The notes: a model not told the origin generated them from the sequence alone. DNA of 30,894 nucleotides from JAGQLF01 sp964635995 (GCA_964635995.1 CAZWRA010000014.1:1-30894); one strand, 5' to 3'; shown: positions 16,670 through 26,107, numbered from the stretch's first letter. Numbers and translations are program-made.

Positions 16670-17971
16670 ATGACGCAAGAATTCTCAAATTTTTTACAAC
16701 TTCTTCAGGATCCTAGATATCAACATATTTTCGAGAAAATGATTAATGATTCTTCTGATTTTATTGGAATAGCAAGTAATGAAGGTAAGTTGATTTATGT
16801 TAATGAATACTGGATTAATACATTAGGATGGTCTCGAGCTGAACTAGCTGATAAGGACATTTTTAATTTAATTCATAAGGAAGATTTAGAAAAGACCAAA
16901 AAAGCAATGGAAGTTTTACAAAAAGGTGAGGAAGCTATTGATGTAGAAAATAGATATATTTAAAAAGATGGTGGAGTTGTTTGGATATCATGGAGATCAA
17001 TTCCTGTTTTAGAAGAAAATATCATTGTAGGGATTGGTAGAAATATTACTGAGAAGAAAAAAAGTACAGAAGAATTAGAGAAAAAACATCAATTATTAGT
17101 TATGCAATGCAATCAGGCGAATTTGCATGGTGGGAATTAGATGTGCCAACTCAAAAGCTTAAACTATCAGATGAAAAGGTAAAAATGCTGGGTTATGATC
17201 CAAAAGAATTTGGAGCAATTTTCGATTACAAAAGATATTTAGAGGTGGTTCATGCTAATGATAGAGAAAGGGTATATAATGCTATGCGAGATCATGTTGA
17301 TGGAAAATCAGAATTTTTTGAAGTTGAATACAGGGTAAAAACACAAAATGGTGCTTGGAAATGGTTTAAGAATAGAGGAAAAGTTGTGAAAAAAGATCAA
17401 AATGGAATTAGTCTTTTAGTTAGAGGTGTTGTTTATGATATTAGTAAATTAAAAGAAAATGATTTAAGACTTAGAAGTTTACTATCTTCTCTTGAAGACA
17501 ATGTTACTTTAGTTAGCAAGGAAGGAATAATATTAGAAAGCTGGTCAAGAGAAAAACAACCTATAATTATTAAAAAAACTGTTGAAGAACTTATTAATAA
17601 AAATTTTAAAGATTTTCTCCCTAAAGAGCTTGTTTTAAAATTTGAGCTTGCAATAGAGTCTGTAGTTAAAACAAAAAAAAAGTGTTGAATTAACTAATAG
17701 ATCAATTATCGACCCTAGAAAGTGGTTTCAGGCGAGAATTCATCCAGTAATTGAAGGAGAATCATTAGGAGATGTTGAAAGTGTTATAGTTTTAGCTCGA
17801 GATATAACAGATGAAATGAATTTAAAGTTAGAATTAGAAAACAAAGTTGCCGAATTAGAAAGAATGAATCTTTTAATGGTAGATAGAGAAGTAAAAATGA
17901 AAGAATTAAAGAATAAATTTAAGATTGAAGAGAGGGCTGATAAGAAGGAAACTGATTACAGTGGGCTTTGA
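16670..17971 (+). pseudogene. PAS-repeat sensor without output domain; two frameshifts and one stop
   Basis: I prefer ATG 16670 over 16640 because of the -10 box 22 nt upstream. The reconstructed protein has a first PAS (DFIGIASNEGKLIYVNEYW to GIGRNITEKKK), a second PAS/PAC (QSGEFAWWELDVP to LLVRGVVYDISKLKEND) and a third PAS (LEDNVTLVSKEGIILE to VIVLARDITDEM). It ends with the coil ERMNLLMVDREVKMKELKNK and TGA at 17969-17971. There is no kinase or cyclase domain. Lesions: TAA at 16961 (VENRYI*KDGGVVW); A6 at 17081-17086 (one missing A gives EKKTSIISYAMQSGEF); and A9 at 17673-17681 (one extra A). The 3' end overlaps the convergent membrane-protein gene by 16 nt. Confidence 0.72.
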
Positions 17972-18642
17972 TAAACATGATTACAAGAGTTTGAGGCACT
18001 CACATCTTTCTTAATTGAGTCAGGAATTATAAAAGGTAGGGCAAAAATCAACATAACTAGAAATAAAGTAACTAATAATGGTTTAATCTGTGACATAGTA
18101 GATCCCTTTATTTTTAATTGCTTATTTCCCACTATTACCTTATAAATTTTATTTGATTCATAAAAGCAAATTCCTAAAACTTTATTTGTTAAATCATTTA
18201 AAGAGTATAGTAATAGAAGCGCTGTAAGGAATTTAACTTCAAGTCCTCCAAATGGTAAAGCCGCAAAAGAAGCTGCAACTCCTAAAAATGGTAATAACAC
18301 AGTTCCACAAACATAACAACCTGTAGCTGCTACTGAAAGAAATATAGCTGAAATAACACTTATGAACGTCGTTTCTGAATGTTCCTTTTGTTTCCTATAT
18401 AAATATATAAAAAAGGTAAAGGATATTGCTATTAAAACTGAATTCCCGACACTTAGAATAATCTGTGCTAATAGTAGAGGAAAAGGTGTCATAATGAAAA
18501 AAGTCTCTAATGTACCAGTTTGAAGAATTGCAAAAATATAAAGAAGAAGTGATAGACTGAATGCAATAGCTGAAACTACAAGGCTGAATCTATCAGTATA
18601 AACTAACTTTAAGGCATTTTTAAGAATTTTACTACTACTCAT
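17956..18642 (-). CDS. Membrane protein with a CxxC motif in a helix, unknown function
   Basis: 228 residues with about five hydrophobic segments (near 20-40, 55-82, 93-108, 113-147 and 187-207). The most striking part is the central stretch TGCYVCG (C109, C112), then LPFLG and LPFGGLEVK, which looks conserved in character (Cys pair, Gly/Pro turns). This could be a redox or metal site at a membrane surface. I do not recognise the family. The C terminus has another Cys (C220) and a His (NSCNHVY). A promoter is placed just upstream, so it is separate from truB. Confidence 0.7.
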   Translation of the reverse strand: MSSSKILKNALKLVYTDRFSLVVSAIAFSLSLLLYIFAILQTGTLETFFIMTPFPLLLAQIILSVGNSVLIAISFTFFIYLYRKQKEHSETTFISVISAIFLSVAATGCYVCGTVLLPFLGVAASFAALPFGGLEVKFLTALLLLYSLNDLTNKVLGICFYESNKIYKVIVGNKQLKIKGSTMSQIKPLLVTLFLVMLIFALPFIIPDSIKKDVSASNSCNHVYQSPL

Positions 18643-18651
18643 GTCGTATAT

Positions 18652-18679
18652 ATTGTAATTTATTCTTCGATTATTGCAA
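18652..18679 (-). promoter_or_regulatory. Promoter of the CxxC membrane protein gene
   Basis: On the minus strand TTGCAA (18679-18674), a 16-nt spacer and TACAAT (18657-18652). The -10 ends 9 nt before the ATG at 18642, so the transcript should be leaderless or nearly so. Confidence 0.5.
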
Positions 18680-18681
18680 GT

Positions 18682-19452
18682 TTATTTTATATTATACTCC
18701 CTTATTCTTGTTCTATGTATTTTATGGGCAATACCATTTAGTCCTAAAAGCTCAGCGATATTGCTTGAGAGAGTTCGTATATAAATACCTGAAGATACAG
18801 ATGTTTTGACTTTTAAGTTAATAAAATTTTGAGGCATAACTTTTATACTATTTTCCCAATCATCTAGAATATATTTTTGCCTAAAATCTCCTTTTACATT
18901 AGCTACAACTTTTTCAATAAAACTATAAATCTGTTCTTTATTAATAACTTCTACTGCATTTAAAGAGATTGAATAAATATTTCCATTTTTTACAGGAATA
19001 GATATTTCGCTTAATCTTCCTTCCCTTGCCCACCAATACAGAGGTTTTCCATTTACTCTAAAAGAAGAATAAGCTGGATAGAATTGTTTTATCTTTCCAT
19101 TAAAACTACTTAATTTTGTTTTTATAACTTTGCTTAAAACTTCAATTTTTTCAACTGGCAGTTTACTATCAATATCCTCTATTCTGCCCATTAAATCTAA
19201 TGTATCAGTTTTGAGACCTATAAGAACCTCAAACTCATAATCTTTTTCTAAATTTTGATATTCATCTCTTTTTTTACATTCATCACCAATAAGAAATAGT
19301 AATAAACCAGTAGCTAGAGGGTCCAGTCTGCCAGCATAAGCAACCTTAACCTCTTCAGGAATATTGTTTTCTTTCCTTAAGTTCTTAACAGAATCAGACA
19401 AGATTTCCCCAATTGGCTTATTGTATATGATTACCTTTTGAATCTTTTCCAA
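18682..19452 (-). CDS. truB: tRNA pseudouridine-55 synthase TruB
   Basis: 256 residues. The TruB signature is AYAGRLDPLATGLLLFLIG with catalytic Asp44. It is preceded by the N-terminal YNKPIGEI motif and followed by LEKDYEFEVLIGLKTDTLD and the later SGIYIRTLSSNIAELLG. TruB makes pseudouridine at position 55 of the T loop of tRNAs. The usual GGTGTLDP version of the motif is here AGRLDP. The gene starts 22 nt inside the upstream secreted-protein gene, and the two are probably co-transcribed. Confidence 0.92.
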   Translation of the reverse strand: MEKIQKVIIYNKPIGEILSDSVKNLRKENNIPEEVKVAYAGRLDPLATGLLLFLIGDECKKRDEYQNLEKDYEFEVLIGLKTDTLDLMGRIEDIDSKLPVEKIEVLSKVIKTKLSSFNGKIKQFYPAYSSFRVNGKPLYWWAREGRLSEISIPVKNGNIYSISLNAVEVINKEQIYSFIEKVVANVKGDFRQKYILDDWENSIKVMPQNFINLKVKTSVSSGIYIRTLSSNIAELLGLNGIAHKIHRTRIREYNIK

Positions 19453-21263
19453 GCAATTTTGTAAATTAAGAATATAATTATAGTAAAAAAGGATAATACA
19501 GGTAAGATAAGAATAGTTAAAGGGTGAATGCTAAACTCTTTTAAATTTTTCAAAGTTATATCATTAATTGTACTATCACGAAATATTAATGTTATTGAAT
19601 CTTCTTTTTTCCCTACAAATAGAAAGTTATTATTTCTTAATGAATCCAATTCTATTACATTTTTTTTATTTGGTAGTATACCTAAGTAATAATTCTCGGG
19701 AAGATTTTTAAATTTATAGTTATCACTGTTAAAACGGACCTGTTCAATTAAAAGAAAGTTATTTAAGTTATTTGTAAGTTCAAGAGATGCTGAATAGAAA
19801 AAACCTGAATATATCTTTTCAGAAGTACTATTAATAATACCGTCTACATAGTTTTCAGCATTATTTTCTGAGATAAAATCCCCAAAATCTTTTAGAGAAA
19901 TTTTCTTTACAGGTGAATCTGGTTTATTACTAAAAAGTCCTAAAGCACCAAAAGTCTCATTTTTAGGATGCCAATAACCAACATTTAATCTATCAAAATC
20001 ATTATCAGCTCCAAAATAATCTAAACCAGAAACTATCTGTTGATAAGGATCAACAATAAATCTTTCATCCTCAATTTCAGCAATTAACCAGAAGTGTGGT
20101 TGAATTATCTCTTCTACTGAATTATCTAAAATAACATATCCATAACGCACTTCAGCTTTTCCTCCTATCTGCTCAACTAAAGAAGTCAGTACATAAACAT
20201 AGTCAAAAGAATTAAAACTATTCTTAGCTTCTATGCTATTCCATTGTTCTAATGGATTATCAAAAGGTTTTGCTGATGAAAATTCAAGAGGGTAATTTCT
20301 AATTAATCTATCATTTGCTTTTCGAAGTATCTCAATAGTATTGCTTTCATCCTGAGTTATTATATTAATATCTTTTACAACTTTATTATTATCCGGCCAT
20401 CCAAAATTATAATGCTGGTCTGATACAAATGATAGATCTGTTCGAGATTTATAAATTTTAGCTTCATATCCAGCGTCAATCTCAGTACTCTCAGGTGCTC
20501 TAATAAAAGCAAACCTATTTGAAAACTTATCTTCAATACCATACTCCCCTGAGAAAATTGTTTTATAAAAAATCCTCTGTCCTTCTAAATCAGGAAGAAT
20601 TTGAAAATATGTTGTTTCTTCGTTATCGTTTTGATTATTTAAAACTAATCTTGATTCAATATCAATATAATACTCATCACCCCATACAATGAATGTTGGT
20701 TTAATATTTGAGAAGATTATTTCATAAGTATTTTCATTAAATTCTTTAATAGTATGTTCGTGAGTGGATATAAAAACTGGCGGATTGAATGATTTAGGAA
20801 ATCTAACTTTATAACTAAATGTTAAGTCTGAGCTTGTATTTAATAATAAATATCTAGTCGAAAACTTCTCGTTTACAAAATTAGGTAGTGAAACACTAAT
20901 CCTCATCTTCTTCTCTTCTCCAGGCTTAATTACATTATCTCCAAAATTTATATCTAAAATGCTGCTTAAATTGTCTTGTGTTTTATATACAGGAGGGTTA
21001 ATAATATTTCCATTCAAATCTATTGTTACAACACCTGTATTAGCTGATGGAATGATATATGAATAACCACTAATTAAATTTGTTGAATCATTATTTTTTA
21101 AGTTTAGTTGAGCAGTATATTGTGCTGAACCATCTTCAAGGATTTCAATTAATACTTCATGCCCTATGGCTTCGAAATTAGAAGCCTCAGCAGTTTTAAG
21201 AGATATTAATCCAACAAAAATAATGCATATTATTGTTGTTAAGCATGTGTGCAATTTAGACAT
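19431..21263 (-). CDS. Secreted membrane-anchored protein with transglutaminase-like domain lacking the Cys
   Basis: 610 residues. A signal peptide (about 1-27, ending TAEA) is followed by beta-rich extracellular domains (about 28-300), a transglutaminase-like core (about 310-415) and a C-terminal membrane helix (about 584-605) with the basic tail WKRFKR. In the core the catalytic His and Asp have counterparts (QPHFWLIAEIEDERFIVDPY). Where the Cys is expected (before YVYVLTSLVEQIGGKAEVRY) there is only Phe/Ser/Asp. It is therefore probably not an active protease or transglutaminase; a binding or structural role on the cell surface is more likely. It overlaps truB by 22 nt and diverges from rsmA over a 35-nt gap. 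Confidence 0.75.
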   Translation of the reverse strand: MSKLHTCLTTIICIIFVGLISLKTAEASNFEAIGHEVLIEILEDGSAQYTAQLNLKNNDSTNLISGYSYIIPSANTGVVTIDLNGNIINPPVYKTQDNLSSILDINFGDNVIKPGEEKKMRISVSLPNFVNEKFSTRYLLLNTSSDLTFSYKVRFPKSFNPPVFISTHEHTIKEFNENTYEIIFSNIKPTFIVWGDEYYIDIESRLVLNNQNDNEETTYFQILPDLEGQRIFYKTIFSGEYGIEDKFSNRFAFIRAPESTEIDAGYEAKIYKSRTDLSFVSDQHYNFGWPDNNKVVKDINIITQDESNTIEILRKANDRLIRNYPLEFSSAKPFDNPLEQWNSIEAKNSFNSFDYVYVLTSLVEQIGGKAEVRYGYVILDNSVEEIIQPHFWLIAEIEDERFIVDPYQQIVSGLDYFGADNDFDRLNVGYWHPKNETFGALGLFSNKPDSPVKKISLKDFGDFISENNAENYVDGIINSTSEKIYSGFFYSASLELTNNLNNFLLIEQVRFNSDNYKFKNLPENYYLGILPNKKNVIELDSLRNNNFLFVGKKEDSITLIFRDSTINDITLKNLKEFSIHPLTILILPVLSFFTIIIFLIYKIAWKRFKR

Positions 21264-21269
21264 AAAGAC

Positions 21270-21277
21270 ATTATAAT
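21270..21277. promoter_or_regulatory. Palindromic -10 (ATTATAAT) shared by divergent genes
   Basis: ATTATAAT contains TATAAT on both strands: 21272-21277 for rsmA (ATG 21 nt downstream of the box) and 21275-21270 for the secreted protein (ATG 6 nt downstream, leaderless). A second TATAAT at 21291-21296 touches the rsmA start and cannot serve it. No clear -35 boxes are seen. Confidence 0.4.
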
Positions 21278-21298
21278 CATAAATTGGTTTTATAATTT

Positions 21299-22105
21299 AT
21301 GAAAAGACATAATTTTAAGAAACAATTTGGACAGAATTTTCTTAAAAACAACAGATTTGTTAACCTGCTAATTAATCCATTGAATATTTCAGAAGGTGAT
21401 TTTGTTATTGAAATTGGTCCTGGAGACGGAATGGTAACAAGAGAACTTCTAGATAGAGGTGCTACTGTACTCTCAATTGAGGTTGATACAGAGCTCATAC
21501 CTAAATTAATAAAAAAGTTTGAAGGTGAGAATTTTTATATTGAAAATACTGACATTTTAGAAGTAAATTTTGATGAGGTTTTAGAGAAATATGATGTAAA
21601 GACATCAAATGTAAAAATTATCGGTTCACTGCCTTATAATATATCAAAAGACATAATTATGCTACTACTTCAATACAATTCAAAAGGTAATATAAAAATA
21701 TCTTCTATGTGTTTTATTGTACAGGATGAAGTTGCAAAATCTTACATAACACAACCTCCTAAAATGACCCTTCTTTCTGCAAGAACTAATCTTTATTCTA
21801 AGCTAAAAAAATTTGAGTCAGTCCCTACAGGCCAGTTTGAACCACGGCCAAAGGTTGCTGGTGGAATTTTATTTATAGAACCATTTTCTGAAATAGATAA
21901 TAATATTAAGGAAATTGAAAAACTTATTGCTATTGGATTTTCTTCACCGAGGAAAACTCTTCTAAACAATTTAAGAAATAGTAATAAGTATTCAAATATT
22001 CTAGAAGTACTTCAAGGGATGAATCTTTCAGAGACCATTAGACCATCTGAACTTAATATTGAACAATGGAAGGAATTGAATAATAAACTAACCAAAATTA
22101 TCTAA
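21299..22105 (+). CDS. rsmA: 16S rRNA dimethyladenosine transferase RsmA/KsgA
   Basis: 268 residues. The N terminus KKQFGQNFLKN is the family hallmark. SAM motif I is VIEIGPGDG (about 37-44), SIEVDTELIPKL is motif II, and motif IV reads SLPYNIS (110-116) instead of NLPYNIS. Later motifs include VQDEVAKSY, FEPRPKVAGG and FSSPRKTLLNNLR. The enzyme dimethylates two adjacent adenines near the 3' end of 16S rRNA during small-subunit assembly. The Asn-to-Ser change falls on a residue that normally contacts the target base, so activity may be altered. The gene converges on murJ with an 8-nt overlap. Confidence 0.93.
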   Translation: MKRHNFKKQFGQNFLKNNRFVNLLINPLNISEGDFVIEIGPGDGMVTRELLDRGATVLSIEVDTELIPKLIKKFEGENFYIENTDILEVNFDEVLEKYDVKTSNVKIIGSLPYNISKDIIMLLLQYNSKGNIKISSMCFIVQDEVAKSYITQPPKMTLLSARTNLYSKLKKFESVPTGQFEPRPKVAGGILFIEPFSEIDNNIKEIEKLIAIGFSSPRKTLLNNLRNSNKYSNILEVLQGMNLSETIRPSELNIEQWKELNNKLTKII

Positions 22106-23864
22106 TCCTTAAACCTCCGAATCTAAATATAGGATTTAAAAACTTTCGTAAAATTCTCAGCTCTTTAACCTTGAAGTAATGGCAAATCAGATAGTATATA
22201 AGGAACCCCGGAGCAACTGTAATTGTTGTTAGCATAAGTAAATTTAATGTAGTAGATCCGAAATAAAATCTTGTATCTGTACTTTCAGGTATTGAATAAC
22301 TTAAAGGAATCCATGTTTTATACGTAAAATACATAAATAAAAACATTATAAATGCTGCTAGAAATTTTTTTGAAAAATCTAGTAATAAAGTTTTCAATCC
22401 TATTCTCATTTTTGAATAGTTAAAGAGGAATAGTAAAACAAAAAACTCGATAGTATATGTAACACTCATAGCTAATGATATACCTCCTACTCCAGGTCTA
22501 TAAGCTGGATCAGATCTTACAAAAAAATGAGATGGATCCCATTCGATTGTAGAGATTGCAAAATTTTCGTTATAGCTCAAGAAATTTGTAAATAAAATTG
22601 AAAGAACAATTACGCTAATTAGACTAAAGATAGAGACTATTGAAGGAATAAGTGTGTCCTTAGCAGCGTAAAATAAACTAAATAAAAACCATCTTGATGT
22701 AATGAAGACTAGCCCAAAGGTAAAAAATAGAAGAATCCAAGCGACTTGATAAGTTCCAACTAAAGATAGCTCAGTGCCTGGGATTATTCCAAAGAAAAGC
22801 CTCACAATTGGTACCCTTAAAACCATAATGGTGACAACAAATGGTAAGGACATAAAAATAATCTGATTTAAATTTTGTTGTACTAGTGTTTTTATTTCAT
22901 CATATTTTTTCTTTAGGAAAAAAACTGAAATGGTCGGGTACGATGCATATGAAAAAGTGTATCCAAATAATGTAGGTACGACTAAGTATAAAGATTTAGC
23001 ATAAGTTAAGGCTGCAGGACCACCTAGAAATGCCACAGATAGGAAACTGTTAATCATAAGTCCAATTTGATCTGAAGCTAAAACAATTAATCTTGGTAAC
23101 CCTAGCTTTAACATTTCTTGCAGATATTTGTCTCTAAAATCTATGAATGGATAGTATTTAAACTTCAGATTAAAGAATAGTGGTAATGGAACTCCAAGAT
23201 GGAGAAAAACTCCTACATATACACCCACAACTAAAGCCCATGGACTGTAGTCCATTAGTGGCACAAGTAAAAACATTACTATAAGTCTTCCAATGTTATA
23301 AAAAAGTGGTGAAAGTTGAGGAATTATGAATCTGTTATAAACATTTAGTCCACTAGAAATGAATACACTAACACCCAAGACTAATTGAGGCAATATTAGT
23401 GCTCTCATCATATTCGCAATATTATTCAATTCAGCCTGAGTATTAAGAAAATCACTACCAGTTAAATGAATTGCTGCAGGAATAAATTTGTCAGCAAAAA
23501 TTATTATTAATAAACTAATTGCAGTAAAAGCTAGTAGAGAAACATTTAAAATTGAACTATATACTCTATAAAATTTTTCTTCCCCATCCTCTTCTTTGCT
23601 CGATATTAATACAGGAATAATTACAGTTCCTACAGCCCCAACCATTAAAACTGTTGTCAACAGCTCAGGCACTGCATTTGCTACAAGAAACTGATTTAAC
23701 CTTGAATCTTCAACCCCGTAGAATGAAGCAAGCACTAAGTTAAAAAACTGGCCTAGAATCTTAGTAAGTAGAGCTGGAAGCATTAGAATAAATACTGTTT
23801 CCCAAATCTTAGTCTGTTCCTTAGTCAGAAGTTCTCTGATCTTACTTATATTCTTTTTTACCAT
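22098..23864 (-). CDS. murJ: Lipid II flippase MurJ (MviN family)
   Basis: 588 residues with about 14 hydrophobic segments, as expected for MurJ in the MOP flippase superfamily. Recognisable parts are LTKILGQFFNLVLASFYGVE near the N terminus, NAVPELLTTVLMVGAVGTVI, SSGLNVYNRFIIPQLSPLFY, SYASYPTISVFFLKKKYDEI and FSLFYAAKDTLIPSIVSIFS. It moves the peptidoglycan precursor lipid II across the membrane and shows that the organism makes a cell wall. It follows pnp on the same strand but is separated from it by a terminator hairpin. Confidence 0.92.
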   Translation of the reverse strand: MVKKNISKIRELLTKEQTKIWETVFILMLPALLTKILGQFFNLVLASFYGVEDSRLNQFLVANAVPELLTTVLMVGAVGTVIIPVLISSKEEDGEEKFYRVYSSILNVSLLAFTAISLLIIIFADKFIPAAIHLTGSDFLNTQAELNNIANMMRALILPQLVLGVSVFISSGLNVYNRFIIPQLSPLFYNIGRLIVMFLLVPLMDYSPWALVVGVYVGVFLHLGVPLPLFFNLKFKYYPFIDFRDKYLQEMLKLGLPRLIVLASDQIGLMINSFLSVAFLGGPAALTYAKSLYLVVPTLFGYTFSYASYPTISVFFLKKKYDEIKTLVQQNLNQIIFMSLPFVVTIMVLRVPIVRLFFGIIPGTELSLVGTYQVAWILLFFTFGLVFITSRWFLFSLFYAAKDTLIPSIVSIFSLISVIVLSILFTNFLSYNENFAISTIEWDPSHFFVRSDPAYRPGVGGISLAMSVTYTIEFFVLLFLFNYSKMRIGLKTLLLDFSKKFLAAFIMFLFMYFTYKTWIPLSYSIPESTDTRFYFGSTTLNLLMLTTITVAPGFLIYYLICHYFKVKELRILRKFLNPIFRFGGLRIR

Positions 23865-23909
23865 AATTCACAATTCTACTAAGTTAATGTACACAAAGCT
23901 TTCGAATAA

Positions 23910-23939
23910 AACAATAGCTCAATATATTGAGCTATTGTT
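23910..23939 (-). terminator. 30-bp perfect palindrome, terminator of pnp
   Basis: AACAATAGCTCAAT followed by its exact reverse complement forms a long hairpin. On the minus strand the stem is followed by TTTTATT, which fits an intrinsic terminator 17 nt after the pnp stop. The plus strand also has T-rich sequence after the stem, so it could work both ways. Confidence 0.7.
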
Positions 23940-23955
23940 GTTTTAAAAACCACAA

Positions 23956-26088
23956 TTATTTTGGTTGATCTACTCCCTTCATAGATAAATTAACTCTGCC
24001 TTTTTCATCAATCTTAATAACCTTAACTTTAACCTTTTGACCTTCCTTAACCACAGTTCTTGGATCCTTAACAAATTCTTCTGACATTTCTGAAACATGA
24101 ACTAGGCCTGATATTGATCTTGATATATGTACAAAAGCACCGAACTCCATAATTTTTCCAACCAAACCTTCATAAACTTTTCCAACTTCAGCTTCTTCAA
24201 ACATACTTTTAATGCTGTTTTTTAAGAAAGACATTTGTGCATCATTTATTGCTGAAACTCTTACTGTTCCGTCATCATCAATATCTATATCTGCGGGAAG
24301 TTTCCCATACTGTTTTGATTGTTCAACAAGTTCTTTAATATTTTTTCCTCCAGGTCCAATTAATTCTCCTATTTGATCTGTCTTAATTCTTAAAGTCTCA
24401 ACCTTAGGTGCATTTTCAGGAACGCTAGATCTAGGTTTACTAATAACTTGATTCATCACTTCTAAAACCTGCATTCTTGCTTTCTTAGCTACTTCAAATG
24501 ATTCTTTTAAAATTGCAATAGGAACTCCTTGAAGTTTATTCTCATATTGAATTGCAGTTACACCATTTTTTGTACCACAAACCTTAAAATCCATATCTCC
24601 ATAAAAATCCTCTGTTCCTTCAATATCTAGTAACAATTTATAGTTAGATTCATCTTCATCATCTGTAATTAATCCAACTCCAATTCCTGCTACTTGTTCT
24701 TTTAATGGAACTCCAGCTGCCATTAATGCCATGCTAGATGCGCATGTTGCCGCCATAGAAGTTGAACCATTTGAGCTCATAATCTCAGATACTACTCGTA
24801 TTGTATATGGAAAAACATCTGTTGAAGGAATCATGTTTTTTAAAGCATTTTCTCCAATAGCTCCATGTCCTATCTCTCTTCTTCCTGGGTGATATCGATA
24901 TCTATCAGATTCTCCAGTTGAAAATGGTGGAAAGTTATAGTGATGCATAAATGTTTTTGTATCCTCTCCTTCCATATCATCAATCAATAATTCACTGCTT
25001 TTTGGGGCAAGTGTAACAATTGAAAGAGATTGTGTCATACCTCTTGTAAATACTGCTGATCCATGAACAGTAGGAAGCTCATCGATAGAAGCACTTAATT
25101 CTCTGATTTCATCAAGTTTTCTTCCTGAGATTCTCTTCTCATACTCTAGAACAGCCTTTCTAAGTACTTTTCTAGCAATATACTCAACAGCATTAGAAAC
25201 ATCAGTACCTTTAAAGTTTTCCTCAGAGCTATCAGTAAATTTATCAAGCGCTTCTTGTGTCACTTCCTTCATTCTTTCTAATCTATTTATTTTGTCATTG
25301 AACATTGCGTCTTCTATATCTGCTAAGAATTCTCTTGTAATAACTTCAATTACTTCTGTAGGTGCTGGTTTATTGTCATAAGCATTTTTATCAATTTTTA
25401 AAGAAGGAACAATATCTTTCATTATTTCTCTTTGCTGTTTGTTTATACTTACAATTTCTTTATCTGCAAGATCTAAAAGTTCAGCCATTTTTTCTTCTTT
25501 AATTTCATTACCCCATCCTTCAAAAGAAAGTGTTCTTCCGTCAACTCCTGAGATAATAAATTCTCCTTCAAGATTCTCTCTTTCTTCAGCTGATGGGTTT
25601 ATATGAAATGCACCTTCTTTATCTATTGTTATAACAACGCTTGAGCAAGGACCTTCAAAAGGAATCCCAGATTGCATCATTGCTAAGCTTGTTCCTAAAA
25701 CTGTCAAAGCTTGAGGGTCATTAACCCCATCATAAGCTAAAACAGTCAGAACAACTGATACTGCTCTTTTAAAACTTTTAGGAAATAATGATCTTATTGA
25801 ATGATCAACTTCTCTAGCTTTTATTGTAGCTTCATCACTTGGTAAACCTTCTCTCTTTTTAAATCTAGAGCTTGAAATTGTTCCACTTGCATACATTTTC
25901 TCAATGTATTCTACTGACAGTGGGAAATAATCCAAGTCACTATCTTTGTTATCTACTGTTACTGCTGCAAAAAGAGCTGTGCCTCCCATTGTAAGCTTTA
26001 TAGCTCCATGGGACTGAAAAGCTAACTTACCAGTAGCCACTTCAACCTCCTTTCCAGCGATAGTAATTTTCTTAACTATCTCCTTCAT
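23956..26088 (-). CDS. pnp: Polyribonucleotide nucleotidyltransferase (PNPase)
   Basis: 710 residues, full length. The order is RNase PH domain 1 (starting GAIKLTMGGTALFAAVTVDN), a helical linker, RNase PH domain 2 with FSTGESDRYRYHPGRREIGH and the catalytic-region DIEGTEDFYGDMDFKVCG, a KH domain with GPGG (about 580-583), and an S1 domain (about 638-705, EVGKVYEGLVGKIMEFGAFV). It degrades RNA 3' to 5' by phosphorolysis and usually acts as a trimer. The frame is clean over 2.1 kb, including several homopolymer runs, unlike the damaged genes nearby. Confidence 0.96.
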   Translation of the reverse strand: MKEIVKKITIAGKEVEVATGKLAFQSHGAIKLTMGGTALFAAVTVDNKDSDLDYFPLSVEYIEKMYASGTISSSRFKKREGLPSDEATIKAREVDHSIRSLFPKSFKRAVSVVLTVLAYDGVNDPQALTVLGTSLAMMQSGIPFEGPCSSVVITIDKEGAFHINPSAEERENLEGEFIISGVDGRTLSFEGWGNEIKEEKMAELLDLADKEIVSINKQQREIMKDIVPSLKIDKNAYDNKPAPTEVIEVITREFLADIEDAMFNDKINRLERMKEVTQEALDKFTDSSEENFKGTDVSNAVEYIARKVLRKAVLEYEKRISGRKLDEIRELSASIDELPTVHGSAVFTRGMTQSLSIVTLAPKSSELLIDDMEGEDTKTFMHHYNFPPFSTGESDRYRYHPGRREIGHGAIGENALKNMIPSTDVFPYTIRVVSEIMSSNGSTSMAATCASSMALMAAGVPLKEQVAGIGVGLITDDEDESNYKLLLDIEGTEDFYGDMDFKVCGTKNGVTAIQYENKLQGVPIAILKESFEVAKKARMQVLEVMNQVISKPRSSVPENAPKVETLRIKTDQIGELIGPGGKNIKELVEQSKQYGKLPADIDIDDDGTVRVSAINDAQMSFLKNSIKSMFEEAEVGKVYEGLVGKIMEFGAFVHISRSISGLVHVSEMSEEFVKDPRTVVKEGQKVKVKVIKIDEKGRVNLSMKGVDQPK

Positions 26089-26095
26089 TTGAAAT

Positions 26096-26107
26096 CCCGA
26101 AAACGGG
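26096..26107 (-). promoter_or_regulatory. Small hairpin in the pnp 5' leader
   Basis: On the minus strand CCCG-TTTT-CGGG lies 7 nt before the pnp ATG, where a Shine-Dalgarno sequence would be, and none is present. In other bacteria pnp leaders carry hairpins used for autoregulation by PNPase; a similar role here is only inference. Confidence 0.35.
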
